Shown piece after piece: positions 18,287-25,690 of a stretch of DNA of 40,774 nucleotides. This DNA comes from Deltaproteobacteria bacterium (GTDB lineage Bacteria > Desulfobacterota > DSM-4660 > Desulfatiglandales > HGW-15). The notes under the pieces were generated by a model, which had not been told where the DNA came from, did not search any database, and was given only the letters and a program-made list of their open reading frames with translations. Location: positions 1 to 40,774 of the forward strand of contig JAFDEE010000053.1 in the NCBI GenBank assembly GCA_019310525.1, in the 5' to 3' direction. Every line of letters starts with the position of its first letter. Position 1 is the first letter of the stretch. The position numbers and the translations under genes are program-made.

Positions 18287-18977
18287 GGAGGTCCATACCT
18301 ATTATGACCACATCCACGCCCTGAAGGGTATCAGCCTCCATATCGAGGAGAAGGAGATCGTCTGTCTGATCGGCTCCAACGGAGCGGGAAAGTCCACTAC
18401 CCTGATGACCATCAACGGGGTGATTCATCCCAGTCAAGGTCGCATCCGGTTTCTCGATCTGGATATCACGACCGTTCCCCCGGACAAGATCGCGGGGCTG
18501 GGCATCAGCCAGGTGCCGGAAGGGCGCAGGATCCTACCGCGCCTCACCGTGGTGGAGAACCTGGAGATGGGGGCCTTTCTTCGCAAGGACAAACAGGGGA
18601 TTAAGCGAACCATGCAGGAAGTCTTCGACCTCTTTCCCGCCCTGGCGTCGCGAAAAAGACAACAAGGAGGAACTTTGTCCGGTGGAGAACAACAGATGCT
18701 GGCCATCGGTAGGGCCCTCATGGCTCAGCCGAAACTGCTCCTGCTGGACGAACCTTCCCTGGGACTCGCCCCTATCATAGTGGACAAGATCTTCGAAATC
18801 ATCCAACAGATCAATAAGGTGGGAACCACTATCTTCCTGGTGGAGCAAAACGCCAATCTCGCCCTGAATATCTCCAGGCGTGCCTATGTCATGGAAACAG
18901 GCCTGATCACCCTGGAAGGCCCAGCCGCCGAATTGTCAAAGAACGAGGAAGTGCGAAAGGCCTACCTGGGAGAATAG
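18273..18977 (+). CDS. livF: Branched-chain amino-acid ABC transporter ATP-binding protein LivF
   Basis: The second transporter ATPase, 234 residues. It begins (GTG start) LTVEEVHTYYDHIHALKGISL, the standard LivF opening. It carries Walker A GSNGAGKST, signature LSGGEQQMLAIGRAL, Walker B LLLLDEPSLGL and switch His-equivalent VEQNANLAL (Gln-Asn rather than His, as is normal in LivF). The GTG at 18273 has AGGAGG six bases upstream, inside livM, which decides the start. The ATG at 18228 would give an uncharacteristic N-terminus. It is last in the liv operon; repeat copy D follows 18 bases after the stop. Confidence 0.94.
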   Translation: MLTVEEVHTYYDHIHALKGISLHIEEKEIVCLIGSNGAGKSTTLMTINGVIHPSQGRIRFLDLDITTVPPDKIAGLGISQVPEGRRILPRLTVVENLEMGAFLRKDKQGIKRTMQEVFDLFPALASRKRQQGGTLSGGEQQMLAIGRALMAQPKLLLLDEPSLGLAPIIVDKIFEIIQQINKVGTTIFLVEQNANLALNISRRAYVMETGLITLEGPAAELSKNEEVRKAYLGE

Positions 18978-18994
18978 TGGGACGATCATGCCTG

Positions 18995-19134
18995 GAGACC
19001 TTTGAAAAACGCTCCCTTTTGTCCAAGGGTCAAGGAAGACGAAAATTTTAACCACAGGAATACATTGAAGTATTTCGAGGATTAAAATTTGAGTCTGACG
19101 CAGAGATTGGGCAAAAGGGAGCGTTTTTCAGTCT
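18995..19134 (+). repeat. Structured TIR element, copy D (short class)
   Basis: Ends contain a perfect 19-bp inverted repeat: TGAAAAACGCTCCCTTTTG at 19003-19021 and its complement at 19112-19130, extended by GAGACC on the left and GTCT on the right. The core has AAATTTTAA/TTAAAATTT plus ATAC-ATTGAA-GTAT, and lacks the CCGCTTGG hairpin. It directly follows the liv operon and could serve as its transcript end. It is the best-preserved short copy. Confidence 0.8.
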
Positions 19135-19618
19135 GCCCTATTCTGATTTCGCAGGACCCAATCCCGGGGGCGCCATGATTCGGTCACTGAGCGTCAAAGG
19201 TCTGTCGAAAAGGTCCTTCAACCCATCCCTTTTCTTCCCCTTTTCCGGATTTCTCTCTATCTTGGTTTCCTTCCCCATGGAGCTGGGGTGCCGTCCGTGA
19301 TCCCGGAATGACGTGGTCTTTACAATGCCTCCAAGGTAATTGCCTTCGGAGCAGGGATCCTCCTTGGGCCAAGATGGAAAAACCCAGTGCAGGAAAGAAG
19401 ATCACCGCTTTAGAGGATTCGTATATTTTTCTTTATGGTCCCCGGGACTGGGTGGCATTCGATTTGCAGAACGGTAAGATGACGATGGGTCTCGAAAGAG
19501 GCCTTATGAAGTTTTTGTCATGTAACCCATGTGAAACAGTGGGGAAAAGACCCGGGTCACATTCCCAGGTCCAACCCCGATCAATCAATAGAAAGATCCT
19601 GGAAAGGAGGTTCCTGGA
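19135..19618 (+). other. Gene-free stretch upstream of cheW
   Basis: A 484-base stretch between repeat copy D and cheW. An open frame of up to 104 codons (19308-19622) reads across it into the cheW start, but it has no recognisable family, no good Shine-Dalgarno site and a composition unlike its neighbours. I do not call it a gene. The only clear signal is the AAAGGAGG ribosome-binding site of cheW at its end. Confidence 0.5.
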
Positions 19619-20134
19619 ATGACAGAACAGGCTCAAGTGTTGGAGAGAGAGGAGGGCTTGAGTTCGGCCTTGGCTGACAAAGAGGGGAAATATCTCACTT
19701 TTACCCTGGATGAAGAGGCGTACGGCATCGGCATCCTTAAGATCAAGGAAATCATCGGTATGATGCCGACGACCCCTGTTCCCCAGACCCCAGAGTTTAT
19801 AAAGGGAGTAATCAACCTCAGGGGGAAGGTGATCCCGGTCATTGATCTCAGACTCAGATTCGGTCTGGAACCGGTCGAGTACACCGAGAGAACCTGTATC
19901 ATCGTCGTGGAGACCACAGGGGACTCCGGTGACGTGATGATCGGGATTGTGGTGGATTCCGTATCGGAGGTCCTGAACATCAAGAATGAGGATATCGAGG
20001 AGACTCCCAATTTCGGCACCAAATTAAATACGGAATACATTCTCGGCATGGCCAAGATGGAAGGGGGAGTCAAAATCCTCCTGGATATCGACCGGGTGGT
20101 TAAAGTGGATGAAATCAGCCAGGCTTTTAATTGA
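19619..20134 (+). CDS. cheW: Chemotaxis coupling protein CheW
   Basis: CheW links chemoreceptors to the CheA kinase at the inner-membrane array. The 171-residue protein contains a full CheW domain. It starts LTFTLDEEAYGIGILKIKEIIGMM and continues VPQTPEFIKGVINLRGKVIPVIDLRLRFGL, the strongest CheW signature. It ends with GMAKMEGGVKILLDIDRVV. The first 22 residues are a short acidic leader. AAAGGAGG lies just upstream of the ATG. No receptor or cheA is adjacent, so it is an orphan that may serve a signalling array encoded elsewhere. Confidence 0.95.
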   Translation: MTEQAQVLEREEGLSSALADKEGKYLTFTLDEEAYGIGILKIKEIIGMMPTTPVPQTPEFIKGVINLRGKVIPVIDLRLRFGLEPVEYTERTCIIVVETTGDSGDVMIGIVVDSVSEVLNIKNEDIEETPNFGTKLNTEYILGMAKMEGGVKILLDIDRVVKVDEISQAFN

Positions 20135-20160
20135 AAGACTTAGTGTGTCTTTCCCCCCTT
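20133..20160 (+). terminator. Possible terminator after cheW
   Basis: GAAAGAC pairs with GTCTTTC (7 bp) around a seven-base loop, starting within the cheW stop codon. It is followed by a C-rich then T-rich tract. The stem is short. Confidence 0.35.
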
Positions 20161-20221
20161 CTTTCTCCCTATGGCGAAGGAGTGGAACATATTGAACTGA
20201 TTGAGCAAAAAGGGAGCCTTA

Positions 20222-20446
20222 ATGAACTGCTGGGAATTCAAGAAGTGCGGCCGTGAAAAGGGAGGATCAAAAGCGAATGAACTGGGTGTATGCCCGGCAT
20301 ATCCAGATCATGGAACCCATTGTGCTTGGATTGCCGGGACCCTTTGTGGGGGAAAGGTACAGGGAAGTTTCGCCCAAAAGGTGTCTTCCTGCATGAAATG
20401 CGATTTTTACCTCAGTCCCCACTATGATAAGACCTACAAGGGATGA
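20222..20446 (+). CDS. Small two-CW-type cysteine-rich protein
   Basis: A 74-residue protein starting MNCWEFKKCGREKGG. It has eight cysteines arranged around two CW-like units (MNCWEFKKCGRE; CPAYPDHGTHCAWIAGTLCGG) and a final CMKCDFYLSP. Free-standing and N-terminal versions of this module are common in anaerobic deltaproteobacteria, often beside or fused to chemotaxis and sensor proteins. The cysteines probably bind a metal or iron-sulfur cluster; the function is unknown. The ATG at 20222 has AAGGGAG upstream, better than the in-frame codon at 20201. The cheW gene just upstream fits a signalling role, but that is inference. Confidence 0.75.
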   Translation: MNCWEFKKCGREKGGSKANELGVCPAYPDHGTHCAWIAGTLCGGKVQGSFAQKVSSCMKCDFYLSPHYDKTYKG

Positions 20447-20471
20447 AGGCGTTTCCAGACGCCTTCCGTTT
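20445..20471 (+). terminator. Rho-independent terminator after the two-CW gene
   Basis: A perfect 8-bp stem GAAGGCGT/ACGCCTTC with a six-base loop overlaps the stop codon and is followed by CGTTTGATT. Confidence 0.55.
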
Positions 20472-20990
20472 GATTCCGTACAATTTTCCATCGAATCGAG
20501 GGCCGGGAATCGTTTAATATGCCGGATCAAACCCGAGGCCCAATAAAATTATCCCGGATGCCGCGTCGGGTCCGTCCATGGCCTCCTGGGGTGGCTCTTC
20601 ATATCCATTTACCCTTCTGAAACACTTCTTTGCTTACCCTGCTAACGATCAGGCAGGAAAAAGGTGTGTCCGGGGCTGGCATCAATAGTGAACTAACCGC
20701 CCTTCAACCGGCCTCATAAGCCTTTCCATCCTTCCCAGACGTGTATTATCCGGTGGTCGCCGAAATCTTTTCAAAGGCTGGGAATTATCTCACGCCCAAC
20801 TCCACCCATTCGCAGGGTGGAGGTCCTGGTAAGTGCTCTTTTTCCTTGACAGAGCTTGGGGATTTTCCTTATGGTTACTTTGTAGCTAAATTGTATTTAA
20901 ATTGTGGCGCAACCACTTCTACATTTCCTGGCTTACTGATTAATAATATCAATATGATAGTATGCACAGCCCTTTGGGGGATAGAATTAA
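20472..20990 (+). other. Intergenic region before the DUF2080 gene
   Basis: About 520 bases without a credible gene. A frame at 20741-21064 is open but resembles nothing and overlaps the DUF2080 gene in another frame. Near its 3' end lie a promoter-like -35 box TTGACA (20846-20851) with TATGGT 18 bases on, and the small hairpin GTGG-CGCAA-CCAC near 20905. These are probably upstream signals for the DUF2080 gene. Confidence 0.4.
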
Positions 20991-21191
20991 ATGCCCGAGG
21001 AGAAAAAAAGGGAGAACGAAAAAGACCAGCCTCACGAGAAGGACCGCAAGATGGTTCAAAGTAAGGTGAAGTTCGAGGTCTATGGTGAGGAAATGGTTGA
21101 AAAGGAAGTCAGGTTTAGTGGTAACAGCGGCCGAGTCTACCTTCCTCCCGACTGGGTGGGTTCCAGGGTCAAAATTATCCGTGTTGATTGA
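20991..21191 (+). CDS. DUF2080-family transposon-associated small protein
   Basis: A 66-residue protein with a charged leader (about 20 residues, Lys/Glu-rich). The compact domain KVKFEVYGEEMVEKEVRFSG-NSGRVYLPPDWVGSRVKIIRVD follows. I recognise it as DUF2080, annotated mainly in archaea as a transposon-encoded protein. The pattern S-G-R-V-Y-L-P-x2-W-V-G-x-x-V-K recalls the AbrB/SpoVT swapped-hairpin DNA-binding fold, so a DNA-binding role is possible (inference). No transposase or insertion-sequence end is visible within 1 kb, so it seems to be an orphan. GGGGGA lies upstream of the ATG. A TTGACA promoter with a palindrome follows the gene. Confidence 0.7.
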   Translation: MPEEKKRENEKDQPHEKDRKMVQSKVKFEVYGEEMVEKEVRFSGNSGRVYLPPDWVGSRVKIIRVD

Positions 21192-21276
21192 TTGAATAAA
21201 TGAGTAAGCCGGAAGGTCAATTAGTGGAAGGTCCGTTTGGAAGAGGTGTAATGGCTTGTAAAAATACACATTTTCC

Positions 21277-21316
21277 TTGACAGGTAGTTACAATGTAGTT
21301 ATTTTGTGACTACATT
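21277..21316 (+). promoter_or_regulatory. Promoter with overlapping palindromic operator
   Basis: A consensus -35 box TTGACA (21277-21282) is followed after 17 bases by TATTTT (21300-21305). A perfect inverted repeat, AATGTAGT (21292-21299) and ACTACATT (21309-21316), brackets the -10 position. The layout suggests a regulated promoter pointing towards bamB, about 300 bases downstream. Confidence 0.5.
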
Positions 21317-21356
21317 TTGCCGGACGTTGTTATGTGTTATGGGGGTTTTTTTAATT

Positions 21357-21488
21357 CGTGTTCATCCATAAATAGGCAATTTTGTTCAAGGTCAAGGAAG
21401 GCGAAGATTTTAACCGCCCCGCTTGGGGGCCAAGCGGCAGAGGCACCATACATTGAAGTATTTCGAGGATTAAAATCTGAGCCTGACG
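21357..21488 (+). repeat. Structured TIR element, copy E (right end missing)
   Basis: Starts GTTCATCCATAAATAGGC, a variant of the GCCCATCCATAA end. It carries the full core AGATTTTAA/TTAAAATCT with the CCGCTTGG-ggg-CCAAGCGG hairpin and ATAC-ATTGAA-GTAT. After CTGAGCCTGACG the match to the other copies stops, so the right terminus is lost. It lies upstream of bamB. The remaining 140 bases to bamB hold no gene. Confidence 0.75.
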
Positions 21489-21628
21489 ATTCTTACAGAG
21501 ATGCGCCTTCAGCAACTTGAGCAATCTCAAACCTTCACCCTGCGGGTTAAGGCCGTTAGGAGTCAAGCGCCTGAAACCCATGCTGAATGAACATGCCCCG
21601 GATTCAGGTAATCTAGAAGGGGGAAAAA

Positions 21629-23638
21629 ATGAGGTATGCAGAGACAGGCTTTAACTTGGAAATTGATCTATCTCGAGGAAGCATTGAAAAGGTACAAACC
21701 GATCCTAGATTAACCGAGCTTCATCTGGGGGGGCTGGGTACTAATGCCAAAATATTATGGGACAGGGTCCCTCCTGAAGTTGATGCCTTTTCTCCTGATA
21801 ATCTGTTGATCTTTAGTTCGGGCCTCCTGGGGGGAACTCCGGCCCCAGGGGCTAATCGCACCATTGTTTCAACCATCTCGCCCCAGACCCATTTGATGGC
21901 ATATTCAATGATGGGGGGATTTTTTGCCCCGGAGTTGAAATATGCAGGGTATGACAAAGTTATCATCAGGGGGAAATCTCCCAGCCTGGTCTATTTGTGG
22001 ATAAACAACGACAAAGTGGAAATACGTGATGCCAGTCATCTCCATGGTAAAGGCGCTCTCGAAACTTCAGAACTCATACGGCAGGAATTGAATGAACCAA
22101 AGGTCCAGGTGGCTGCAATTGGGTTGGCCGGTGAAAACAGGGTCTACTATGCTTCCATCGAACATGGCAGGTCCAGCGCCAGCAGAGGTGGACTTGGTGC
22201 CGTCATGGGGGCCAAGGGACTAAAGGCCATTGCCGTTAGAGGAACGAAAGATGTTAATCTTGCAAGGCCCGATGAATTCTTCGAACTGTGTAACGAGGTG
22301 CTGAAATATATTCAATACAGGGCTGAACATCCCGTAAAAGGTGTGCCGGCTATACTGAAAGGAATAGGGTCACCCCAGGAAATGGCAATCCATGACGAGA
22401 AGTGGCATACGACCAGTTTCAGTTGGGGAAACGCGCGGCAGAGAAGAAAGGGCTTCTGGACCAAAGAGGTGGAAGAGGAGTGGAGCAGGACCCAGGAAAA
22501 CGCCGTTGAGCGACTGATAAGTTGCTATAACTGCCCCATGAAATGTGGGGCGGTTATTTCTTATCCCGCCCTCGGGGTCTCAAAGTACATGATGAAGTGT
22601 TACTCGAAGCTGACCTATGTAATGGGCGCAATGACGAACAGCCTGGATTTCGGCTTCAGGATCGCCGGTATGGCTCAGGAATATGGAGTGGACGGATACA
22701 CAACGCCGCAAGTTATGGCCTTCGCCGTTGAACTTTATGAAAACGGTATTTTGACTGATGAGGATATGCCGGGATTTCCTTCCGGCAACGAGGAGCGATT
22801 TTTCTGGTTGCTTGATAAAATTGTCCGTCGGGAAGGGATAGGAGATGTACTGGCTGATGGGGTTTATTGGGCAGCCCGTAAGATCGGCAAAGGAGCAGAG
22901 GCATATGATCATAACACAATCAAGAAACATGAACAGATCCCTATCAAGCTGGGAATGCTGAATCCTATTTATTACATAATGTGGGCCACCGGTGAAAAAG
23001 CAAATATTACCCAAATTGAAGGACAGCTTCCCCAGGCACCGTTTCCCACCAAAGAGTTGCGGGAGGATTTTGTAAAGGATTGGATCCAAGTTCCAACCAG
23101 AAACGGGGAAAAGATCAAGCAGTTTGTCTTGGAGTGGGGTGATCCAGGCACCGAATTCCCGAATTATCCGTCCACTGACCTGATCTGTGAGCTGGTCGAG
23201 TGGCAGGAGACTATGCACTATATTGATGATGCGGTTGGACTTTGTGCAGGACTTTCATCCTTCCCCCTTAAACCCCCCTATCATATACATAACCTGCCAC
23301 GGATTATTTCCAGCGGAACGGGATTCGATATGGACGAGGATGGGTTATGGGAATTAGTAAAAAGAAACCGCAATTTGATCAGAGCAGTCAATGTGAGACG
23401 AGGTCTGAGGAGAAAAGATGAGAAGCCTCCGGAGGACCACTGGAAGAAAAGATTCCCTGAGCTGGAATCCAAGTTACTTGACGAATATTATAAATTCAAG
23501 GGATGGAATAACGATGGTATTCCTACAAAAGAGACGTTGGACAAACTGGGCCTGGATTACGTGGCCGAAGACTTGATACAGAGGGGGATTTTGAAGGATA
23601 GTGATGAAGATGTTCCTTCCAAAGAAAAGTCCGCGTAA
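21629..23638 (+). CDS. bamB: Class II benzoyl-CoA reductase tungsten subunit BamB
   Basis: A 669-residue member of the aldehyde:ferredoxin oxidoreductase family, whose BamB branch holds the active site of ATP-independent benzoyl-CoA reductase. That enzyme makes cyclohexa-1,5-diene-1-carbonyl-CoA. The N-terminal part (DLSRGSIEKV ... GGLGTNAKILWDRV) is the tungsto-bis-pterin binding domain. Iron-sulfur ligands fall at Cys299, Cys302, Cys306 (SCYNCPMKCG) and Cys539 (DDAVGLCAG). Residues Glu251, His255 and His260 (EMAIHDEKWH) match, by number and spacing, the active-site set I recall for Geobacter BamB. Cys324 is the likely tungsten ligand (Cys322 in Geobacter as I recall). AGAAGGGGG precedes the ATG. 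It heads the string bamBCDEF. A paralog acting on another aryl-CoA cannot be excluded. Confidence 0.9.
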   Translation: MRYAETGFNLEIDLSRGSIEKVQTDPRLTELHLGGLGTNAKILWDRVPPEVDAFSPDNLLIFSSGLLGGTPAPGANRTIVSTISPQTHLMAYSMMGGFFAPELKYAGYDKVIIRGKSPSLVYLWINNDKVEIRDASHLHGKGALETSELIRQELNEPKVQVAAIGLAGENRVYYASIEHGRSSASRGGLGAVMGAKGLKAIAVRGTKDVNLARPDEFFELCNEVLKYIQYRAEHPVKGVPAILKGIGSPQEMAIHDEKWHTTSFSWGNARQRRKGFWTKEVEEEWSRTQENAVERLISCYNCPMKCGAVISYPALGVSKYMMKCYSKLTYVMGAMTNSLDFGFRIAGMAQEYGVDGYTTPQVMAFAVELYENGILTDEDMPGFPSGNEERFFWLLDKIVRREGIGDVLADGVYWAARKIGKGAEAYDHNTIKKHEQIPIKLGMLNPIYYIMWATGEKANITQIEGQLPQAPFPTKELREDFVKDWIQVPTRNGEKIKQFVLEWGDPGTEFPNYPSTDLICELVEWQETMHYIDDAVGLCAGLSSFPLKPPYHIHNLPRIISSGTGFDMDEDGLWELVKRNRNLIRAVNVRRGLRRKDEKPPEDHWKKRFPELESKLLDEYYKFKGWNNDGIPTKETLDKLGLDYVAEDLIQRGILKDSDEDVPSKEKSA

Positions 23639-23674
23639 TTAAAGAAGAAATATCGTGAAAAGGTGGTAACCGTT

Positions 23675-24223
23675 ATGACTGAGAAAAAAAAGAAAATAGT
23701 CAAAACGATAATTGTTGATGTTGACAAATGCAACGGCTGCCGGGCATGTGAAGTAGCTTGTTCTGCGTTTCATGCTACACCTAAATACAGCAGAAATAAC
23801 CCGGCCAGATCTCGGATTCGGGTAATTCATGAACCCCTTAAAAACATATACGTTCCTGTATATGCAGGTGAATACACTCCAGCCGAATGTGCCGGGAGGG
23901 ACAAGTATGTGATCGACGGAAAGGAATACGATGAATGTGCCTTCTGCAGGGCTTCCTGCCCATCCAGGGACCTGTTCAAGGAGCCTGACTCAGGACTTCC
24001 CCTGAAATGCGATATGTGTGAATCTGATCCACCTTTGGAAGAGCCTTTGTGTGTTCAGTGGTGCTTGGCCGACGCCCTGACTTATGAAGAAAGGGAAGAA
24101 GAAGTAGAAGAAGAAGAGAAAGTGGAAGATATTGAGGTGGGACTGGAATCATTGGTTGACAAATATGGACTTGACAAGGTGCTGGATAGTATTGCACGTA
24201 TGGCGATGTCAAAGAACGACTAA
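23675..24223 (+). CDS. bamC: BamC-type multi-[4Fe-4S] electron-transfer protein
   Basis: A 182-residue ferredoxin-like protein expected to pass electrons to BamB. Cysteine sets visible in order are CNGCRACEVAC (residues about 17-27), a middle group ending DECAFCRASCPSRD, and CDMCESDPPLEEPLCVQWC. This is the arrangement of HycB/CooF-like subunits paired with aldehyde:ferredoxin oxidoreductase family enzymes. A very acidic linker (EEREEEVEEEEKVED) and a short helical tail end the protein. The ATG at 23675 has AGGTGG eight bases upstream, and is preferred over a GTG at 23663. It starts 36 bases after the bamB stop. Confidence 0.87.
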   Translation: MTEKKKKIVKTIIVDVDKCNGCRACEVACSAFHATPKYSRNNPARSRIRVIHEPLKNIYVPVYAGEYTPAECAGRDKYVIDGKEYDECAFCRASCPSRDLFKEPDSGLPLKCDMCESDPPLEEPLCVQWCLADALTYEEREEEVEEEEKVEDIEVGLESLVDKYGLDKVLDSIARMAMSKND

Positions 24224-24256
24224 AACCTTAAGTCTAAAAACGAGGATTAAAAAACA

Positions 24257-25408
24257 GTGGAAACCGTAGCCCCTTACAAAGAAATTATAGATGTCATAAA
24301 AGAGAGCGGTGGGGAAGCATTTAAAAGATGCTTTCAATGCGGATTATGCGATACTGTTTGTCCTTGGAATAGAGTTACTACCTTTAGCATGCGAAAGATA
24401 GTCCGACAGGCCACGTTCGGTTTGACTGAGATAGAAAGTGAAGATATATGGCGCTGTACGACCTGCGGAAGGTGCCCTCAGCAATGCCCAAGGGACGTAA
24501 AACAGATAGAGTCCGTGGTATCCTTACGCAGGATTGCTACGGAATACGGGGTCTTTCCTACGCCGGTAAAGCCTATCCGCACCGCAAGCGCGAGCCTTGT
24601 TGCCGAAGGTAATCCCTTGAATGAAGAACGGGAAAAGAGAGCGGATTGGGCCAAAGAATTGTCTGTAAAGACGTTCACCGAGGGGATGGAAATTTTATAT
24701 TTCCCCGGTTGCTACCTCAGCTATGATCCGAGATTAAAAAAGGTGGCCAGAGCGACAGCCGGTATTCTCAAGCAGGCAGGGGTCGATTTCGGAATACTGG
24801 GAACCAAAGAGAATTGCTGCGGAGAAAGCATCCGCAAGACGGGTGATGAGGAATTATTCAAACGCCTCGCCCGGGAGAACATCAAAAATTTTATTGATAA
24901 TGGAGTAAAGAAAATAGTCGTTTCCTCTCCTCATTGCTACCATACCTTCAAAAACGAGTATCCTGAATTCCAGGTGAATTTTGAGGTGGTTCATATCTCT
25001 CAATATTTGTTTGAACTTATTGGCGACGGAAAACTCGAACTCAAAAAGGAGTATGAAAAGAAAGTCACCTACCATGACCCATGTTATCTTGGGCGACATA
25101 ACGGAATATATGACGAGCCTCGGGAAATCTTAAACAAGATACCCGGTTTAGGGTTGTTGGAGATGTCCGACTCGCGGGTTGATAGCTTGTGTTGCGGTGG
25201 TGGGGGAGGCCGTATCTGGATGGAAACCAAAAAGGGTGAACGGTTCTCCGATATCAGGTTGGAACAGGCTATAGATGTTGGTGCTGAGGTGTTGGTTACT
25301 TCCTGCCCGTATTGCATCGCCAATTTCGAAGACAGCCGGTTAACCCTCGATGTCACCGAAAAAATAGAAGTTAAGGACATCACAGAGATAATACAGGAAG
25401 CTATTTAG
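24257..25408 (+). CDS. bamD: BamD, HdrD/GlpC-like iron-sulfur protein
   Basis: A 383-residue soluble protein with two N-terminal [4Fe-4S] motifs (CFQCGLCDTVCPWNR and CTTCGRCPQQCPRD). Two CCG domains follow (GCYLSYDPRLKK ... ENCCGES, and YHDPCYLGRHNGIY ... CCGGGGGRIW ... SCPYC). CCG domains carry the unusual cluster of heterodisulfide reductase HdrB/HdrD. In the Bam complex this subunit joins the HdrA-like BamE in the electron relay thought to drive benzoyl-CoA reduction by bifurcation. It has a GTG start, 33 bases after bamC. Its TAG stop lies in the end of repeat copy G, which separates bamD from bamE by about 280 bases. Confidence 0.87.
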   Translation: METVAPYKEIIDVIKESGGEAFKRCFQCGLCDTVCPWNRVTTFSMRKIVRQATFGLTEIESEDIWRCTTCGRCPQQCPRDVKQIESVVSLRRIATEYGVFPTPVKPIRTASASLVAEGNPLNEEREKRADWAKELSVKTFTEGMEILYFPGCYLSYDPRLKKVARATAGILKQAGVDFGILGTKENCCGESIRKTGDEELFKRLARENIKNFIDNGVKKIVVSSPHCYHTFKNEYPEFQVNFEVVHISQYLFELIGDGKLELKKEYEKKVTYHDPCYLGRHNGIYDEPREILNKIPGLGLLEMSDSRVDSLCCGGGGGRIWMETKKGERFSDIRLEQAIDVGAEVLVTSCPYCIANFEDSRLTLDVTEKIEVKDITEIIQEAI

Positions 25409-25575
25409 TTTCCTTCCATAAATGGCCTTTTTGCGCAATCTTTCCGCCTTCATCACGACTGCGGTGTGACAAGGTGGGGTAATCCACGGGATTCTTTGTG
25501 GCGGCGATAAGTATACGCCTTCGCGTAATCCCTCGATTTTCTTGAACTTGCGCAAAAATTCTCATTTCTCGATTG
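25405..25575 (-). repeat. Structured TIR element, copy G (internal deletion), between bamD and bamE
   Basis: Left end TTTAGT...TTCCATAAATGGCC and the adjoining CTTTCCGCCTTC...GCGGTGTGACAAG match copy F closely. The right end (CTTGAACTTGCGCAAAAATT) resembles the reverse complement of the TTTTGTTCAAGGTCAAGG start of copies B and E. TTTTTGCGCAA at 25428-25438 is repeated inverted near 25548-25558. The conserved middle core is gone. The bamD stop TAG falls within the left terminus. No promoter or gene is evident in the rest of the bamD-bamE gap. Confidence 0.6.
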
Positions 25576-25690
25576 GAAATCTGACCTGTGCCCTAAGTTT
25601 ATTTGCGGTTGGGCACTGTCTGAAGTAAGTACTGATAACCCGGACGCTCGGGACATTACGGGCACAAAAAATCTTGTGGGGTTATAAAAA

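Noticed and set aside
14124-18977. The Liv-type transporter as a benzoate importer dedicated to the bam cluster
   Set aside because: Some relatives carry aromatic acids, but nothing in the binding-protein sequence I can read decides this, and the two loci are separated by unrelated genes and a terminator.
19308-19622. 104-codon open frame ending in an ATGA overlap with cheW
   Set aside because: It has no recognisable family, no convincing ribosome site and a composition like the surrounding non-coding DNA. The overlap may be chance.
20741-21064. 107-codon open frame upstream of and overlapping the DUF2080 gene
   Set aside because: It overlaps a recognised family in another frame, crosses a promoter-like region and resembles nothing known to me.
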